6,818 nt of DNA, from NCBI GenBank assembly GCA_008363265.1, contig RHKR01000121.1, positions 1-6,818 on the forward strand, given 5' to 3'. This DNA comes from Chlorobiota bacterium. Its GTDB lineage: Bacteria > Bacteroidota > Ignavibacteria > Ignavibacteriales > Ignavibacteriaceae. The stretch's first letter is position 1; each line of letters begins with the position of its first letter. The notes beneath the pieces were generated by a model, which was not told the DNA's origin, did no database searches, and was given only the letters and a program-made list of their open reading frames with translations. A program made the translations under genes and the position numbers. Shown piece after piece: positions 1 through 6,327 of this stretch.

Positions 1-1455
1 CCTTTTTTCATACTTCCGAATGAACTGGTTTTAATATCAGAGAGGGTGCTGTTTTTCATCAGTCTGGCTCTCAGTAGTTATTTTGGAGCTGCTGCCGCGA
101 AGAAGGTCATCCATGATCGTCTTGAAAAGCTGGATCTGTTCTTCCTTTCCACGATCGCGTTTGTGTATTCGGTGAATTCATTCACACCGATGGCATGGCA
201 TACTGTTGACGGTGTATTGCTTGGAAGTATCGGTATCTATCTTTTAGTGGATCGAGAAGGAGGATTGGCCGGCGCAATCGCGGGAATGTTCTTTCTCTTT
301 CTTTCAACCCTCACCAAGCAGTCATTTTATCTTGTCCCTTTTGCAGGGCTCGTCTATATTTATCTTTCAAAGAGGGATATAAAGGAGACGATGTTCTCTG
401 TGGTCGCGTTGCTGTCATTTGCCGGTATTTTCATTGCTGTTTTGGCACTGGCCGGGATGCTTGATCAGTTCATTTTGCAGACGACAACAAGCACAACATT
501 CAGGGATGGTTATACTGCCGGTGTATATGAGTATCTGCACTTCCCATTGATCTATTTCCTGGTGCCCGCGGGCTATTGGCTTCTCGTCAGAAATCTTAGC
601 GACACATCAATGCGGGAAAGATCGATCGCACTTGTCCCGTACCTCTTTCTGCTTTTCGCTTTTGTTTATCCATTGGCATTTTACCTGAACAGGCTTTACT
701 TCAAAGGGCTGACCGGGATTAATTTTTACCTTCTTGAGTTCAGGGACCCGGTTGCATTGGTACTGCTGATCCTTGGCTTGATCCACGTGTTGCTTGAGTG
801 GAAAAATGTCAAGATGGCTTCCGGTATTGCGCTGATGCTTTTTCTCTCGTGGAGCAGCTCAATAAGCTGGGCACATGTTTCGCCACATCTTTTTGCTGCC
901 CCGCTCGTGGCGGTGCTGCTGTCAATGGGAACACGGTTCTTTGATCGGAGGAAAACGGTGTATTTTGCCTCGTTTGTTTACCTGGCAGGGGTATTGGTTT
1001 ATTTTATAGCTTACCAAAAGCCTTTCAACAGTGATGTTGTCAGCAATATCGACCATGATCTCGGCAAAGTTAACCGGCATCTCAGTTTTATTAAAGGAGA
1101 TGACAGGATATACGGCAGATTGAGCGAAATGGAGGGGATTGCGAAGAAGTATGGGAAGGAGATAACATTCTTACCGGCAATGCCGCTTGCTGACCTTTTT
1201 TACGGATTGCCGTTCAATTCGCCTGTTGATTGGCCTATCAATTGCGAAACCGCCGGGCTTGAAAAATACGTTATTGATCAAATAAGCCAGAACTGCAGGT
1301 TCGTCGTGATCGATGCGGAATGGATCGGTCTGGAGAAAAAACTGAATGACGAAAACCGCAAGTACAGCTCCAGGAGCACCCTCAGGATCAGTAAGGAATG
1401 GCACCTTGTAGAGAACACCGGGAACTTTCAGGTTTATAAAAATCCTGCAAAGTAG
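1..1455 (+). CDS. Polytopic membrane protein, GT-C glycosyltransferase-like, 5'-truncated by the window
   Basis: The frame is open from base 1, so the GTG at 46 is probably internal and the real start lies upstream; 484 codons are visible. By hydrophobicity there are about ten to twelve membrane segments between visible residues 16 and 338, for example near 16-35, 44-64, 88-103, 106-122, 130-153, 177-196, 205-228, 250-267, 290-308 and 318-338. A soluble, probably extracytoplasmic C-terminal domain of about 140 residues follows. Short motifs such as PMAWHTVDG (63-71) and TKQSFYLVP, and an ending with VENTGNFQVYKNP, resemble dolichyl-phosphate-mannose/ArnT-type GT-C enzymes that transfer sugars from lipid-linked donors. 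The N-terminal acidic motif that would confirm catalysis is outside the window, so function is inferred from topology and general resemblance. The neighbouring sugar-nucleotide epimerase fits a role in envelope glycoconjugates. Confidence is high that it is a real gene and modest for the family. Confidence 0.6.
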   Translation, partial: PFFILPNELVLISERVLFFISLALSSYFGAAAAKKVIHDRLEKLDLFFLSTIAFVYSVNSFTPMAWHTVDGVLLGSIGIYLLVDREGGLAGAIAGMFFLFLSTLTKQSFYLVPFAGLVYIYLSKRDIKETMFSVVALLSFAGIFIAVLALAGMLDQFILQTTTSTTFRDGYTAGVYEYLHFPLIYFLVPAGYWLLVRNLSDTSMRERSIALVPYLFLLFAFVYPLAFYLNRLYFKGLTGINFYLLEFRDPVALVLLILGLIHVLLEWKNVKMASGIALMLFLSWSSSISWAHVSPHLFAAPLVAVLLSMGTRFFDRRKTVYFASFVYLAGVLVYFIAYQKPFNSDVVSNIDHDLGKVNRHLSFIKGDDRIYGRLSEMEGIAKKYGKEITFLPAMPLADLFYGLPFNSPVDWPINCETAGLEKYVIDQISQNCRFVVIDAEWIGLEKKLNDENRKYSSRSTLRISKEWHLVENTGNFQVYKNPAK

Positions 1456-1541
1456 AAATTGTACAGTTTAATTCTTATAGAGTATTATTCCGGCAGTATC
1501 TGAAGGCGCATTAAATGAAAATTAATGATTTTTTACCATTC

Positions 1542-1562
1542 AATAATCGAAAAAAGATTATT
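1542..1562. repeat. Small AT-rich inverted repeat
   Basis: AATAATC (1542-1548) and GATTATT (1556-1562) form a perfect 7-bp inverted repeat around a 7-base A-rich loop. The right arm runs into the TTTG of the candidate promoter. The stem has a single G-C pair and no clean T-run follows, so it is a poor intrinsic terminator for the upstream membrane-protein gene. An operator or chance in AT-rich DNA are both possible. Confidence 0.3.
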
Positions 1563-1588
1563 TGTTTTAAAAAAAATTCATATCTTTG
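1561..1588 (+). promoter_or_regulatory. Candidate FCB-type promoter for the epimerase gene
   Basis: TATCTTTG (1581-1588) matches the Bacteroidota -7 consensus TAnnTTTG exactly. A TTTG lies at 1561-1564, 16 bases upstream, slightly shorter than the usual spacing to the -33 element. Transcription would start near 1594-1597 and leave a leader of about 110 bases before the epimerase ATG at 1709. The surrounding DNA is strongly AT-rich, which fits a promoter but also raises the chance of a random match. Confidence 0.5.
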
Positions 1589-1708
1589 TCAAGGGAAATA
1601 AGCACGAGTTTTTCGGGTTTTACAGACCTTCCGGGGAAGAAAATTGCTTTTAATGAACCTTATGATTACGAACTCTTTCTTGATATGGAAAGAATTTCAG
1701 GATACTGA
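1571..1708 (+). other. Short protein-like open frame abutting the epimerase start; possible gene remnant or leader ORF
   Basis: This frame is open from 1571 (after a TAA at 1568-1570) to a TGA at 1706-1708, directly before the epimerase ATG. From about 1610 it reads like ordinary protein: FSGFTDLPGKK, then IAFNEPYDYELFLD, then MERISGY. There is no convincing start. A TTG at 1586 overlaps the candidate -7 element and has no Shine-Dalgarno, and the only ATG (1685) gives seven codons. It could be the tail of a decayed gene, a short translated leader coupled to the epimerase through the TGA-ATG junction, or chance. I do not recognise the sequence. Confidence 0.25.
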
Positions 1709-2659
1709 ATGAACATATTGGTAACAGGTGGGCTTGGTGCTGTTGGGAGCGCCTTGGTCCATGAACTTGAATCGAGAGGACACGATGTCTTTGTTATAGA
1801 CGTCGATCCCCATCATCACCGGCAGAATTACGCCCGGGTTGACGTGAGTGAGTTCCGTCAGGTCGAGAAATTGTGGTCGGGTGGTGGATGGGAGAGGGGG
1901 CACTTTAATACCCCACGCAAGTTTGATATGGTCTACCATCTTGCTGCCGAGTTCGGCAGGTGGAACGGTGAAGACTATTACGAGACTTTGTGGAAGACCA
2001 ACGCAGTCGGAACCAAAAACATACTGAAGATGCAGGAGAAAGAAGGCTTTCGGGCCGTTTATTTCAGCACTTCAGAGGTTTACGGTGATTACAACGACGT
2101 GATGGTGGAAAATGTGATGGATACCTACGAGGTAAAGCAGATGAATGACTACGCTTTAACCAAATGGGTGAACGAACAACAGGTACTCAACTCGGCCGCT
2201 ATGACAGGAACAGAAAGCGTGAGGGTAAGACTTTTTAATTCTTACGGCCCCGGCGAGTACTACAGTCCTTATCGTTCAGTCATTTGTCTATTCGCGTACC
2301 GGGCTCTTCACAACCTTCCGTACGTTGTCTACAAGAACCATTCACGCACGAGTATTTATATTTCCGATGTGGTGCGGACCCTTTCGAACATCTCAAATAA
2401 TTTTCTCCCCGGTGAGGTCTACAATATCGGAGGTGTCGACTTCCATGATATCGAAACCATTTCAAACATGATACTGAAGTACACCGGTAAAGATGACCGT
2501 GATGTGACCTACAGCGAGTCGGAGATAATGACCACCCGTCAGAAGCGCGTTGACTCAAACAAAGCTCAACGGGATCTTGATCACAAGATCACCGTTAATC
2601 TTGAAGAAGGTGTAGCGAACACGATCGAGTGGATGAAACAGGTTTACAAAGCAGGATAA
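1709..2659 (+). CDS. NAD-dependent epimerase/dehydratase (extended SDR, sugar-nucleotide type)
   Basis: This 316-residue protein has the usual length of an extended short-chain dehydrogenase that acts on nucleotide sugars, such as UDP-glucose 4-epimerases and dTDP-glucose 4,6-dehydratases. Visible features are the N-terminal Rossmann glycine motif GGLGAVG (7-13), an Asp at 31 after beta-2 that favours NAD(H) over NADP(H), FSTSEVYG (119-126) supplying the catalytic Ser/Thr, the Tyr-Lys pair YALTK (Y148, K152), and RLFNSYGPGE (174-183). An AAEFGRWNGED segment (79-89) and the HHH at 35-37 suggest a distinct subfamily, so the exact substrate is not assigned. The ATG at 1709 is supported by AGGA at 1699-1702, six bases upstream, and by the glycine motif sitting at the expected distance from the N-terminus. 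Its soluble cytoplasmic role probably feeds polysaccharide or glycolipid synthesis, in line with the membrane protein upstream. Confidence 0.85.
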   Translation: MNILVTGGLGAVGSALVHELESRGHDVFVIDVDPHHHRQNYARVDVSEFRQVEKLWSGGGWERGHFNTPRKFDMVYHLAAEFGRWNGEDYYETLWKTNAVGTKNILKMQEKEGFRAVYFSTSEVYGDYNDVMVENVMDTYEVKQMNDYALTKWVNEQQVLNSAAMTGTESVRVRLFNSYGPGEYYSPYRSVICLFAYRALHNLPYVVYKNHSRTSIYISDVVRTLSNISNNFLPGEVYNIGGVDFHDIETISNMILKYTGKDDRDVTYSESEIMTTRQKRVDSNKAQRDLDHKITVNLEEGVANTIEWMKQVYKAG

Positions 2660-2691
2660 AGCAGTGGAGGATTTACCTTCGGGTAGTCTTT

Positions 2692-2721
2692 GGATAGGCA
2701 AGGTTAGGTTAGGTAAGGCAA
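2692..2721 (+). repeat. GGNNA pentamer tandem repeat, six units
   Basis: Six consecutive pentamers follow the pattern GGNNA: GGATA, GGCAA, GGTTA, GGTTA, GGTAA, GGCAA. The array lies in the non-coding gap, 32 bases after the epimerase stop. The units vary only at positions three and four. The gap of 2660-2908 otherwise holds only the rplM promoter and minor palindromes. Confidence 0.6.
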
Positions 2722-2836
2722 GATAGTCAGGATATAACTTTATCCGGTCCAGGGCAACGCAAACACACTCCGGTCAAAAGCATGTACATTCTTCTTCAAT
2801 TTCATTGATCAATTCGCAGAACTCCCCCTTCGAAAA

Positions 2837-2867
2837 TTGTTTTTCTCGCTTTAAAATGTTATATTTG
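2837..2867 (+). promoter_or_regulatory. FCB-type promoter of the rplM ribosomal operon
   Basis: TTG (2837-2839) and TATATTTG (2860-2867) are separated by 20 bases. This matches the Bacteroidota arrangement of a -33 TTG/TTTG and a -7 TAnnTTTG with good spacing. Transcription would start near 2873-2876, giving a short leader of about 35 bases before the rplM start. It sits directly upstream of a highly expressed ribosomal operon, where a promoter is expected. Confidence 0.75.
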
Positions 2868-2896
2868 TAGTCTTTCAAAAAACTTAACTTGTAGTT

Positions 2897-2911
2897 GGAG
2901 GATTAGCTTTG
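2897..2911 (+). promoter_or_regulatory. Shine-Dalgarno and TTG start that fix the rplM N-terminus
   Basis: GGAGG at 2897-2901 is followed after seven bases by TTG at 2909-2911. The next in-frame candidate, ATG at 2924, would be 22 bases from this Shine-Dalgarno, which is too far. The sequence therefore favours initiation at TTG, adding five residues (MKQEK) before the Met encoded at 2924. Confidence 0.6.
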
Positions 2912-3349
2912 AAACAAGAGAAAATGACCCCATGGTACAGCACCACTGACGTCGAAAAGAAGTGGTATGTCGTGGATGCTTCGGGTAAAGTGTTAGGCAG
3001 ATTGGCCACCGAAGTAGCGAGTATCATAAGGGGAAAGAAAAAACCTGAGTACAGCCCGAACGCTGATACCGGTGATTTTGTCGTAGTGATCAATGCTGAT
3101 AAAGTAGTCGTTACCGGCAAACGCGCCGAGCTTAAGGTCTACAAACATCACAGTGGTTACCCGGGTGGACTTAAAACAAAAATGTACAATGATATGATCA
3201 AGGTAAAGCCTGAGTTCGTGATCGAGCATGCCGTAAGAGGAATGCTCCCGAAGACAAGGCTTGGCAAAAAGATCTTTCATCATTTGAAGGTTTACAGAGG
3301 CGCTGAGCACCCGCATGCTGCCCAGAAACCTGAAGCAATAAGCATATAA
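2909..3349 (+). CDS. rplM: Large-subunit ribosomal protein L13 (uL13)
   Basis: L13 binds 23S rRNA early in assembly of the 50S subunit. The 146-residue product is close to the usual length (142 in E. coli) and aligns throughout from memory: KKWYVVDASGKVLGRLATE (17-35), the basic RGKKKPEYSP (41-50), NADTGDFVVVINADKVVVTG (51-70), HHSGYPGG (80-87), GMLPKTRLGK (111-120), and the C-terminal LKVYRGAEHPHAAQKPE (126-142). The start is read as TTG at 2909 because of the GGAGG seven bases upstream. It is the first gene of a + strand operon with rpsI ten bases downstream, the standard bacterial pair, and is driven by the promoter at 2837-2867. Nothing in the coding sequence looks damaged. Confidence 0.97.
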   Translation: MKQEKMTPWYSTTDVEKKWYVVDASGKVLGRLATEVASIIRGKKKPEYSPNADTGDFVVVINADKVVVTGKRAELKVYKHHSGYPGGLKTKMYNDMIKVKPEFVIEHAVRGMLPKTRLGKKIFHHLKVYRGAEHPHAAQKPEAISI

Positions 3350-3359
3350 TGGAGAATTA

Positions 3360-3746
3360 ATGTCAGACACTTTATTTGTTGGAAGAAGAAAAACCGCAGT
3401 TGCCAGGGTGGCTTTACGCCCCGGACAGGGCAATGTGACCATCAACGGAAGGGAATTGAAGGTCTACTTTGCGCAGAAGACTCAGCAGGATGACGTTGTA
3501 GCCCCGTTCGAGAAACTCGAACTTACGGGCCGTTACGATGTTTTCGCTAACGTTCAGGGTGGTGGCCCTGCCGGACAGGCTGAAGCCGTCCGTCTCGCCA
3601 TTTCCAGAGCACTTACTGCAGAGAACGAGGAGTACAAATCGCCGTTGAAACAGGAAGGGTATCTTAGAAGAGACCCAAGAATGGTTGAACGTAAGAAATA
3701 CGGCAGACCCAAAGCCCGTAAAAGATTCCAGTTCTCGAAGAGATAA
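3360..3746 (+). CDS. rpsI: Small-subunit ribosomal protein S9 (uS9)
   Basis: S9 sits in the head of the 30S subunit, and its basic C-terminal tail reaches the P-site tRNA. The 128-residue protein has the family hallmarks: GRRKTAVARV near the N-terminus (8-17), the glycine-rich GGGPAGQAEAVRLAISRAL (67-85), and the GYLRRDPRMVERKKYGRPKA block leading to the terminal SKR, whose Arg contacts tRNA in known structures. Length is normal (about 130). GGAG at 3351-3354 lies five bases before the ATG. It follows rplM with a ten-base gap and is certainly co-transcribed with it. The 94 bases after its stop contain a hairpin but no T-run terminator, so transcription probably continues into rpsB. Confidence 0.97.
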   Translation: MSDTLFVGRRKTAVARVALRPGQGNVTINGRELKVYFAQKTQQDDVVAPFEKLELTGRYDVFANVQGGGPAGQAEAVRLAISRALTAENEEYKSPLKQEGYLRRDPRMVERKKYGRPKARKRFQFSKR

Positions 3747-3775
3747 TATTTTTCATCAATCTACATTCTCTCTGA

Positions 3776-3807
3776 TTTACCGCCTGTGCCTCACGGCTTA
3801 AGGTAAA
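3776..3807 (+). promoter_or_regulatory. Bulged hairpin in the rpsB leader; candidate S2 autoregulatory element
   Basis: TTTACC (3776-3781), GCC (3782-3784) and GTG (3786-3788) pair with CAC (3792-3794), GGC (3795-3797) and GGTAAA (3802-3807). This gives 12 base pairs closed by a CCT triloop, with a single-T bulge on the left and a TTAA bulge on the right. No T-run follows, so it is not an intrinsic terminator. It ends 33 bases before the rpsB ATG. S2 is known to repress the rpsB-tsf mRNA through its leader in gammaproteobacteria; a similar role here is inference from position and structure only. Confidence 0.4.
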
Positions 3808-3840
3808 GTGGAAGAGGGAAAAAGTACAACAGGAGTTTAG

Positions 3841-4605
3841 ATGTACGATATCGAATTAACACAACTGATCGAAGCGGGTGCGCATTTCGGTCACTTAACA
3901 CGCCGTTGGAATCCGAAGATGAAACCTTTCATCTTCATGGAGAAGAACGGTATTCATATTATCGACCTTAACAAGACCAAGAAAATGGTTACTGAAGCAG
4001 CGGTTGCATTAAGTAACGTTGTTGCCGATGGCGACAGGGTTTTGTTCATTGGTACAAAGAAGCAAGCCAAGAATATCATCGAAACAGAAGCAAGGAACTG
4101 CGGGATGAACTGGGTCACCGAAAGATGGCTCGGTGGCATGCTTACAAACTTTTCAACAATCAGAAGAAGTGTCAAGAGACTCCAGCAGATCGAACGGCAG
4201 GAGACAGACGGTACTTTCGACAAGATAACGAAGAAAGAGCGTCTCTTCCTCACCCGTGAGAAAGACAAGTTAAGAAAAATACTGGAAGGCGTCGAGTCGA
4301 TGAATAAACTCCCCGGAGCCGTTTTCATCGTTGACGTGAAGAAAGAATCGATCGCAGTTAAAGAAGCCAAGAGACTCAATATCCCTGTCTTTGCGATGGT
4401 TGACACCAACTGTGATCCCGACCTGATTGATTATGTGATCCCTGCGAATGACGACGCGGTTAAGACCATCGAACTTGTTATCAAGACAATGGTTGAGGCT
4501 GTAAAAGAAGGTTCAGTTAAATCGAAAGAGAAAAAAGCTGAAGCCGCTGCTGAAGGTGAAAGAACCAGAAAAGAGCAGGACAAGACCGAACAGGAAACAA
4601 AATAA
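3841..4605 (+). CDS. rpsB: Small-subunit ribosomal protein S2 (uS2)
   Basis: S2 joins the 30S subunit late, on the solvent side between head and body. The 254-residue product shows the family signatures in order: [20 protein letters not shown] (10-29), [11 protein letters not shown] (36-46), [10 protein letters not shown] (67-76), [10 protein letters not shown] (95-104), the coiled-coil hairpin region around 105-155, and [13 protein letters not shown] (157-169) followed by [27 protein letters not shown] in the conserved C-terminal core. After about residue 222 it ends in a Lys/Glu/Ala-rich tail of some 30 residues that is probably disordered; such variable tails are common in S2. GGAG at 3832-3835 is five bases before the ATG. 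It lies 94 bases after rpsI and 21 before tsf, the near-universal rpsB-tsf pair. Confidence 0.97.
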   Translation: MYDIELTQLIEAGAHFGHLTRRWNPKMKPFIFMEKNGIHIIDLNKTKKMVTEAAVALSNVVADGDRVLFIGTKKQAKNIIETEARNCGMNWVTERWLGGMLTNFSTIRRSVKRLQQIERQETDGTFDKITKKERLFLTREKDKLRKILEGVESMNKLPGAVFIVDVKKESIAVKEAKRLNIPVFAMVDTNCDPDLIDYVIPANDDAVKTIELVIKTMVEAVKEGSVKSKEKKAEAAAEGERTRKEQDKTEQETK

Positions 4606-4626
4606 TATAAAAGGATCAGACAGATA

Positions 4627-5487
4627 ATGAGCATTACAGCTGCCCAAGTAAATGAATTAAGAACCAGAACCGGTGCGGGTATCCTTGATTGCAAGAAGGC
4701 TCTTACAGAGTCGAACGGCGACATGGAAGCTGCTATCGATCTCCTCAGAAAAAAGGGTGCAGCCCTTGCAGCTAAAAGAGCTGACAGAGCAGCCAACGAG
4801 GGAATCGTGTCGGCCAAGGTTTCTGACGATAAAAAATATGGCGTTCTCGTTGAAGTTAACTGCGAGACAGATTTCGTGGCGAAGTCGGATGACTTTGTCG
4901 ATTTTTCCAAAAAAGTAACTGAACTTGCTTTTGCCAAGAAAGCAAACGACACAGCCTCGTTCATCGAGTCAACACCTGAGATCACCACCATGCTTAATGA
5001 AATGACAGCAAAGATCGGTGAAAAACTTCAGGTTGGAAGAGTTGCATGTCTTGAGTCAGCAGATGGTGTTGTAGACTTCTACATCCACTATGGCGACAGA
5101 CTCGGTTCCCTCGTCTCCTTCAAAAATCTGGAATCCGACAAGGTTGAATCAGTGGCTACAGCATTAAAAGATGTTGCCAAGCAGATCGCTGCAATGAGCC
5201 CCTTGGCTGTTTCAAGAGAAGAAGTTCCTGCCGATTTCATCGAGAAGGAGCTTGAGATCTACAAAGAGCAGTTCAGAAAAGAAGGAAAGCCTGAAGACAA
5301 ACTTGACTTCATCGCCAAAAACAAACTCGGAAAGTACTTCGAAGAAGTAGCCCTTCTTGAACAGTCGTTCTTCCGCGAGGACAAAAAAACTGTCGGAACA
5401 TGGCTCGAAGAAGTTAACAAAGCCAACGGAACAAAGATGTCGGTAGGAACATTCAAGAGATTCAATCTTGGCGAAGGTTCCAAGTAA
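4627..5487 (+). CDS. tsf: Elongation factor Ts (EF-Tu nucleotide exchange factor)
   Basis: EF-Ts displaces GDP from EF-Tu so that it can reload with GTP in the cytoplasm. The 286-residue protein is of normal length (282 in E. coli). The N-terminal UBA-like domain has LRTRTGAGILDCKKAL (11-26). The exchange motif NCETDFVAKSDDF (78-90) contains the Asp82-Phe83 pair that enters the EF-Tu nucleotide site in known structures. The core continues with DFYIHYGDRLGSLVSF (150-165), AKQIAAMSPLAV (184-195) and LLEQSFFREDKKTV (243-256). The ATG has AAGGA at 4611-4615, eleven bases upstream, a rather long spacing. It follows rpsB by 21 bases and is the last gene before the terminator at 5507-5537. Confidence 0.97.
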   Translation: MSITAAQVNELRTRTGAGILDCKKALTESNGDMEAAIDLLRKKGAALAAKRADRAANEGIVSAKVSDDKKYGVLVEVNCETDFVAKSDDFVDFSKKVTELAFAKKANDTASFIESTPEITTMLNEMTAKIGEKLQVGRVACLESADGVVDFYIHYGDRLGSLVSFKNLESDKVESVATALKDVAKQIAAMSPLAVSREEVPADFIEKELEIYKEQFRKEGKPEDKLDFIAKNKLGKYFEEVALLEQSFFREDKKTVGTWLEEVNKANGTKMSVGTFKRFNLGEGSK

Positions 5488-5506
5488 GTATCGTTTAATT
5501 ATTGTG

Positions 5507-5537
5507 AAAGGTCTTAAGTTTCTTAAGACCTTTTTTT
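5507..5537 (+). terminator. Strong rho-independent terminator after tsf
   Basis: AAAGGTCTTAAG (5507-5518) and CTTAAGACCTTT (5522-5533) form a perfect 12-bp stem around a TTT loop, and the T-run extends to 5537 (seven T in a row from 5531). It begins 20 bases after the tsf stop and ends 22 bases before pyrH. It should end most transcripts of the rplM-rpsI-rpsB-tsf operon. On the opposite strand the stem is followed only by a broken T-tract, so it is probably one-directional. Confidence 0.9.
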
Positions 5538-5559
5538 ATATTAGAGAGGAGAGGCAGAG

Positions 5560-6282
5560 ATGTCTTCAGCAAAGTTTCGCAGAGTACTGTTAAAGCTGAG
5601 CGGAGAGTCGCTCATGGGTAAGAAGGGATTCGGAATTGACCCTGAGATGCTCGACTTTTTCGCGGAAGAGATCAAGACTGTTCATAATGTCGGAGTACAG
5701 GTAGGCATTGTGATCGGTGGCGGCAACATTTTTCGTGGCCTGGCGGCAGAGGGTCAGGGTATTGACCGTGTAACAGGCGACCTGATGGGTATGCTGGCCA
5801 CAACTATTAACTCGCTGGCACTTCAGAACGCTATAGAAAAATCGGGTGTTTTTTCCCGGCTCATGTCAGCGATCAAAATGGATGAAGTGGCTGAACCGTA
5901 CATCAGAAGAAGGGCGATCCGCCACCTTGAAAAGGGAAGGGTTGTAATTTTTTCAGCAGGAACGGGTCATCCATATTTCAGCACTGATACCGCGGCGGCA
6001 CTTCGCGCTGTTGAGATTGGGGCTGACGTGATCATAAAAGGAACCCGGGTCGATGGAGTATTCGACTCAGATCCTGAAAAGAATCCCGATGCCAAGCAGT
6101 ACGAAGGGATCAGTTATCTTGATGTTCTCAGCAAGAACCTGAGAGTGATGGATCTTACCGCGATCAGTCTCTGTCAGGAGAACGATCTTCCCCTCAAAGT
6201 ATTCAATATGAACGTTCCGGGCAATCTTCTTCGTGTTGTAATGGGGGAAAACATCGGAACATTTGTAAATCATACAGGTTAA
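5560..6282 (+). CDS. pyrH: Uridylate kinase (UMP kinase)
   Basis: UMP kinase phosphorylates UMP to UDP with ATP, a required step for all pyrimidine nucleotides; the bacterial hexameric enzyme belongs to the amino-acid kinase fold, not the eukaryotic UMP/CMP kinase family. The 240-residue protein is full length (241 in E. coli). Motifs are LLKLSGESL (10-18) with the phosphate-binding Lys12, [12 protein letters not shown] (49-60), [13 protein letters not shown] (69-81) for UMP and oligomer contacts, [20 protein letters not shown] (131-150), [15 protein letters not shown] (158-172), and the C-terminal [16 protein letters not shown] (215-230). GGAG at 5548-5551 sits eight bases before the ATG. 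It lies downstream of a strong terminator with no clear promoter of its own, so it depends on read-through or on an unrecognised start site. frr follows 45 bases later, the usual pairing. Confidence 0.97.
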   Translation: MSSAKFRRVLLKLSGESLMGKKGFGIDPEMLDFFAEEIKTVHNVGVQVGIVIGGGNIFRGLAAEGQGIDRVTGDLMGMLATTINSLALQNAIEKSGVFSRLMSAIKMDEVAEPYIRRRAIRHLEKGRVVIFSAGTGHPYFSTDTAAALRAVEIGADVIIKGTRVDGVFDSDPEKNPDAKQYEGISYLDVLSKNLRVMDLTAISLCQENDLPLKVFNMNVPGNLLRVVMGENIGTFVNHTG

Positions 6283-6327
6283 AACTAAATTTACGGTTCA
6301 AAATCAGTAATTTTTAACGGGCTTGAA

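Noticed and set aside
46..48. GTG as the start of the membrane protein
   Set aside because: The frame is open to base 1, a hydrophobic segment begins right at this codon, and no convincing Shine-Dalgarno precedes it; the gene is better read as truncated by the window edge.
1653..1712. 19-codon ORF overlapping the epimerase start as ATGA
   Set aside because: There is no Shine-Dalgarno at a workable distance and no recognisable peptide; mentioned only as an alternative to the other leader frame.
2673..2686. Short hairpin with a TTCG tetraloop after the epimerase gene as a terminator
   Set aside because: The stem is only TACC/GGTA plus one wobble pair and is followed by GTCTTTGG, not a T-run; too weak to call.
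2782..2808. 8-codon ATG frame in the gap before rplM
   Set aside because: It is too short, has no ribosome binding site, and lies upstream of the mapped promoter motif.
2993..3445. 150-codon minus-strand open frame opposite rplM and the start of rpsI
   Set aside because: It overlaps two clear ribosomal protein genes and resembles no known family.
3954..4409. Long minus-strand open frame opposite rpsB
   Set aside because: It lies wholly inside the certain S2 gene, its translation is Ser/Leu/Thr-rich as expected from antisense codon bias, and no family is recognisable.
4431..4991. 186-codon minus-strand open frame across the rpsB-tsf junction
   Set aside because: It is antisense to two well-conserved genes and has low-complexity Ser/Ala/Phe content typical of a shadow frame.
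5468..5496. TTG and TATCGTTT with 18-base spacing as a pyrH promoter upstream of the terminator
   Set aside because: The -7 element matches TAnnTTTG poorly (two of six fixed positions are wrong). It is kept only as a possibility linked to the terminator question.
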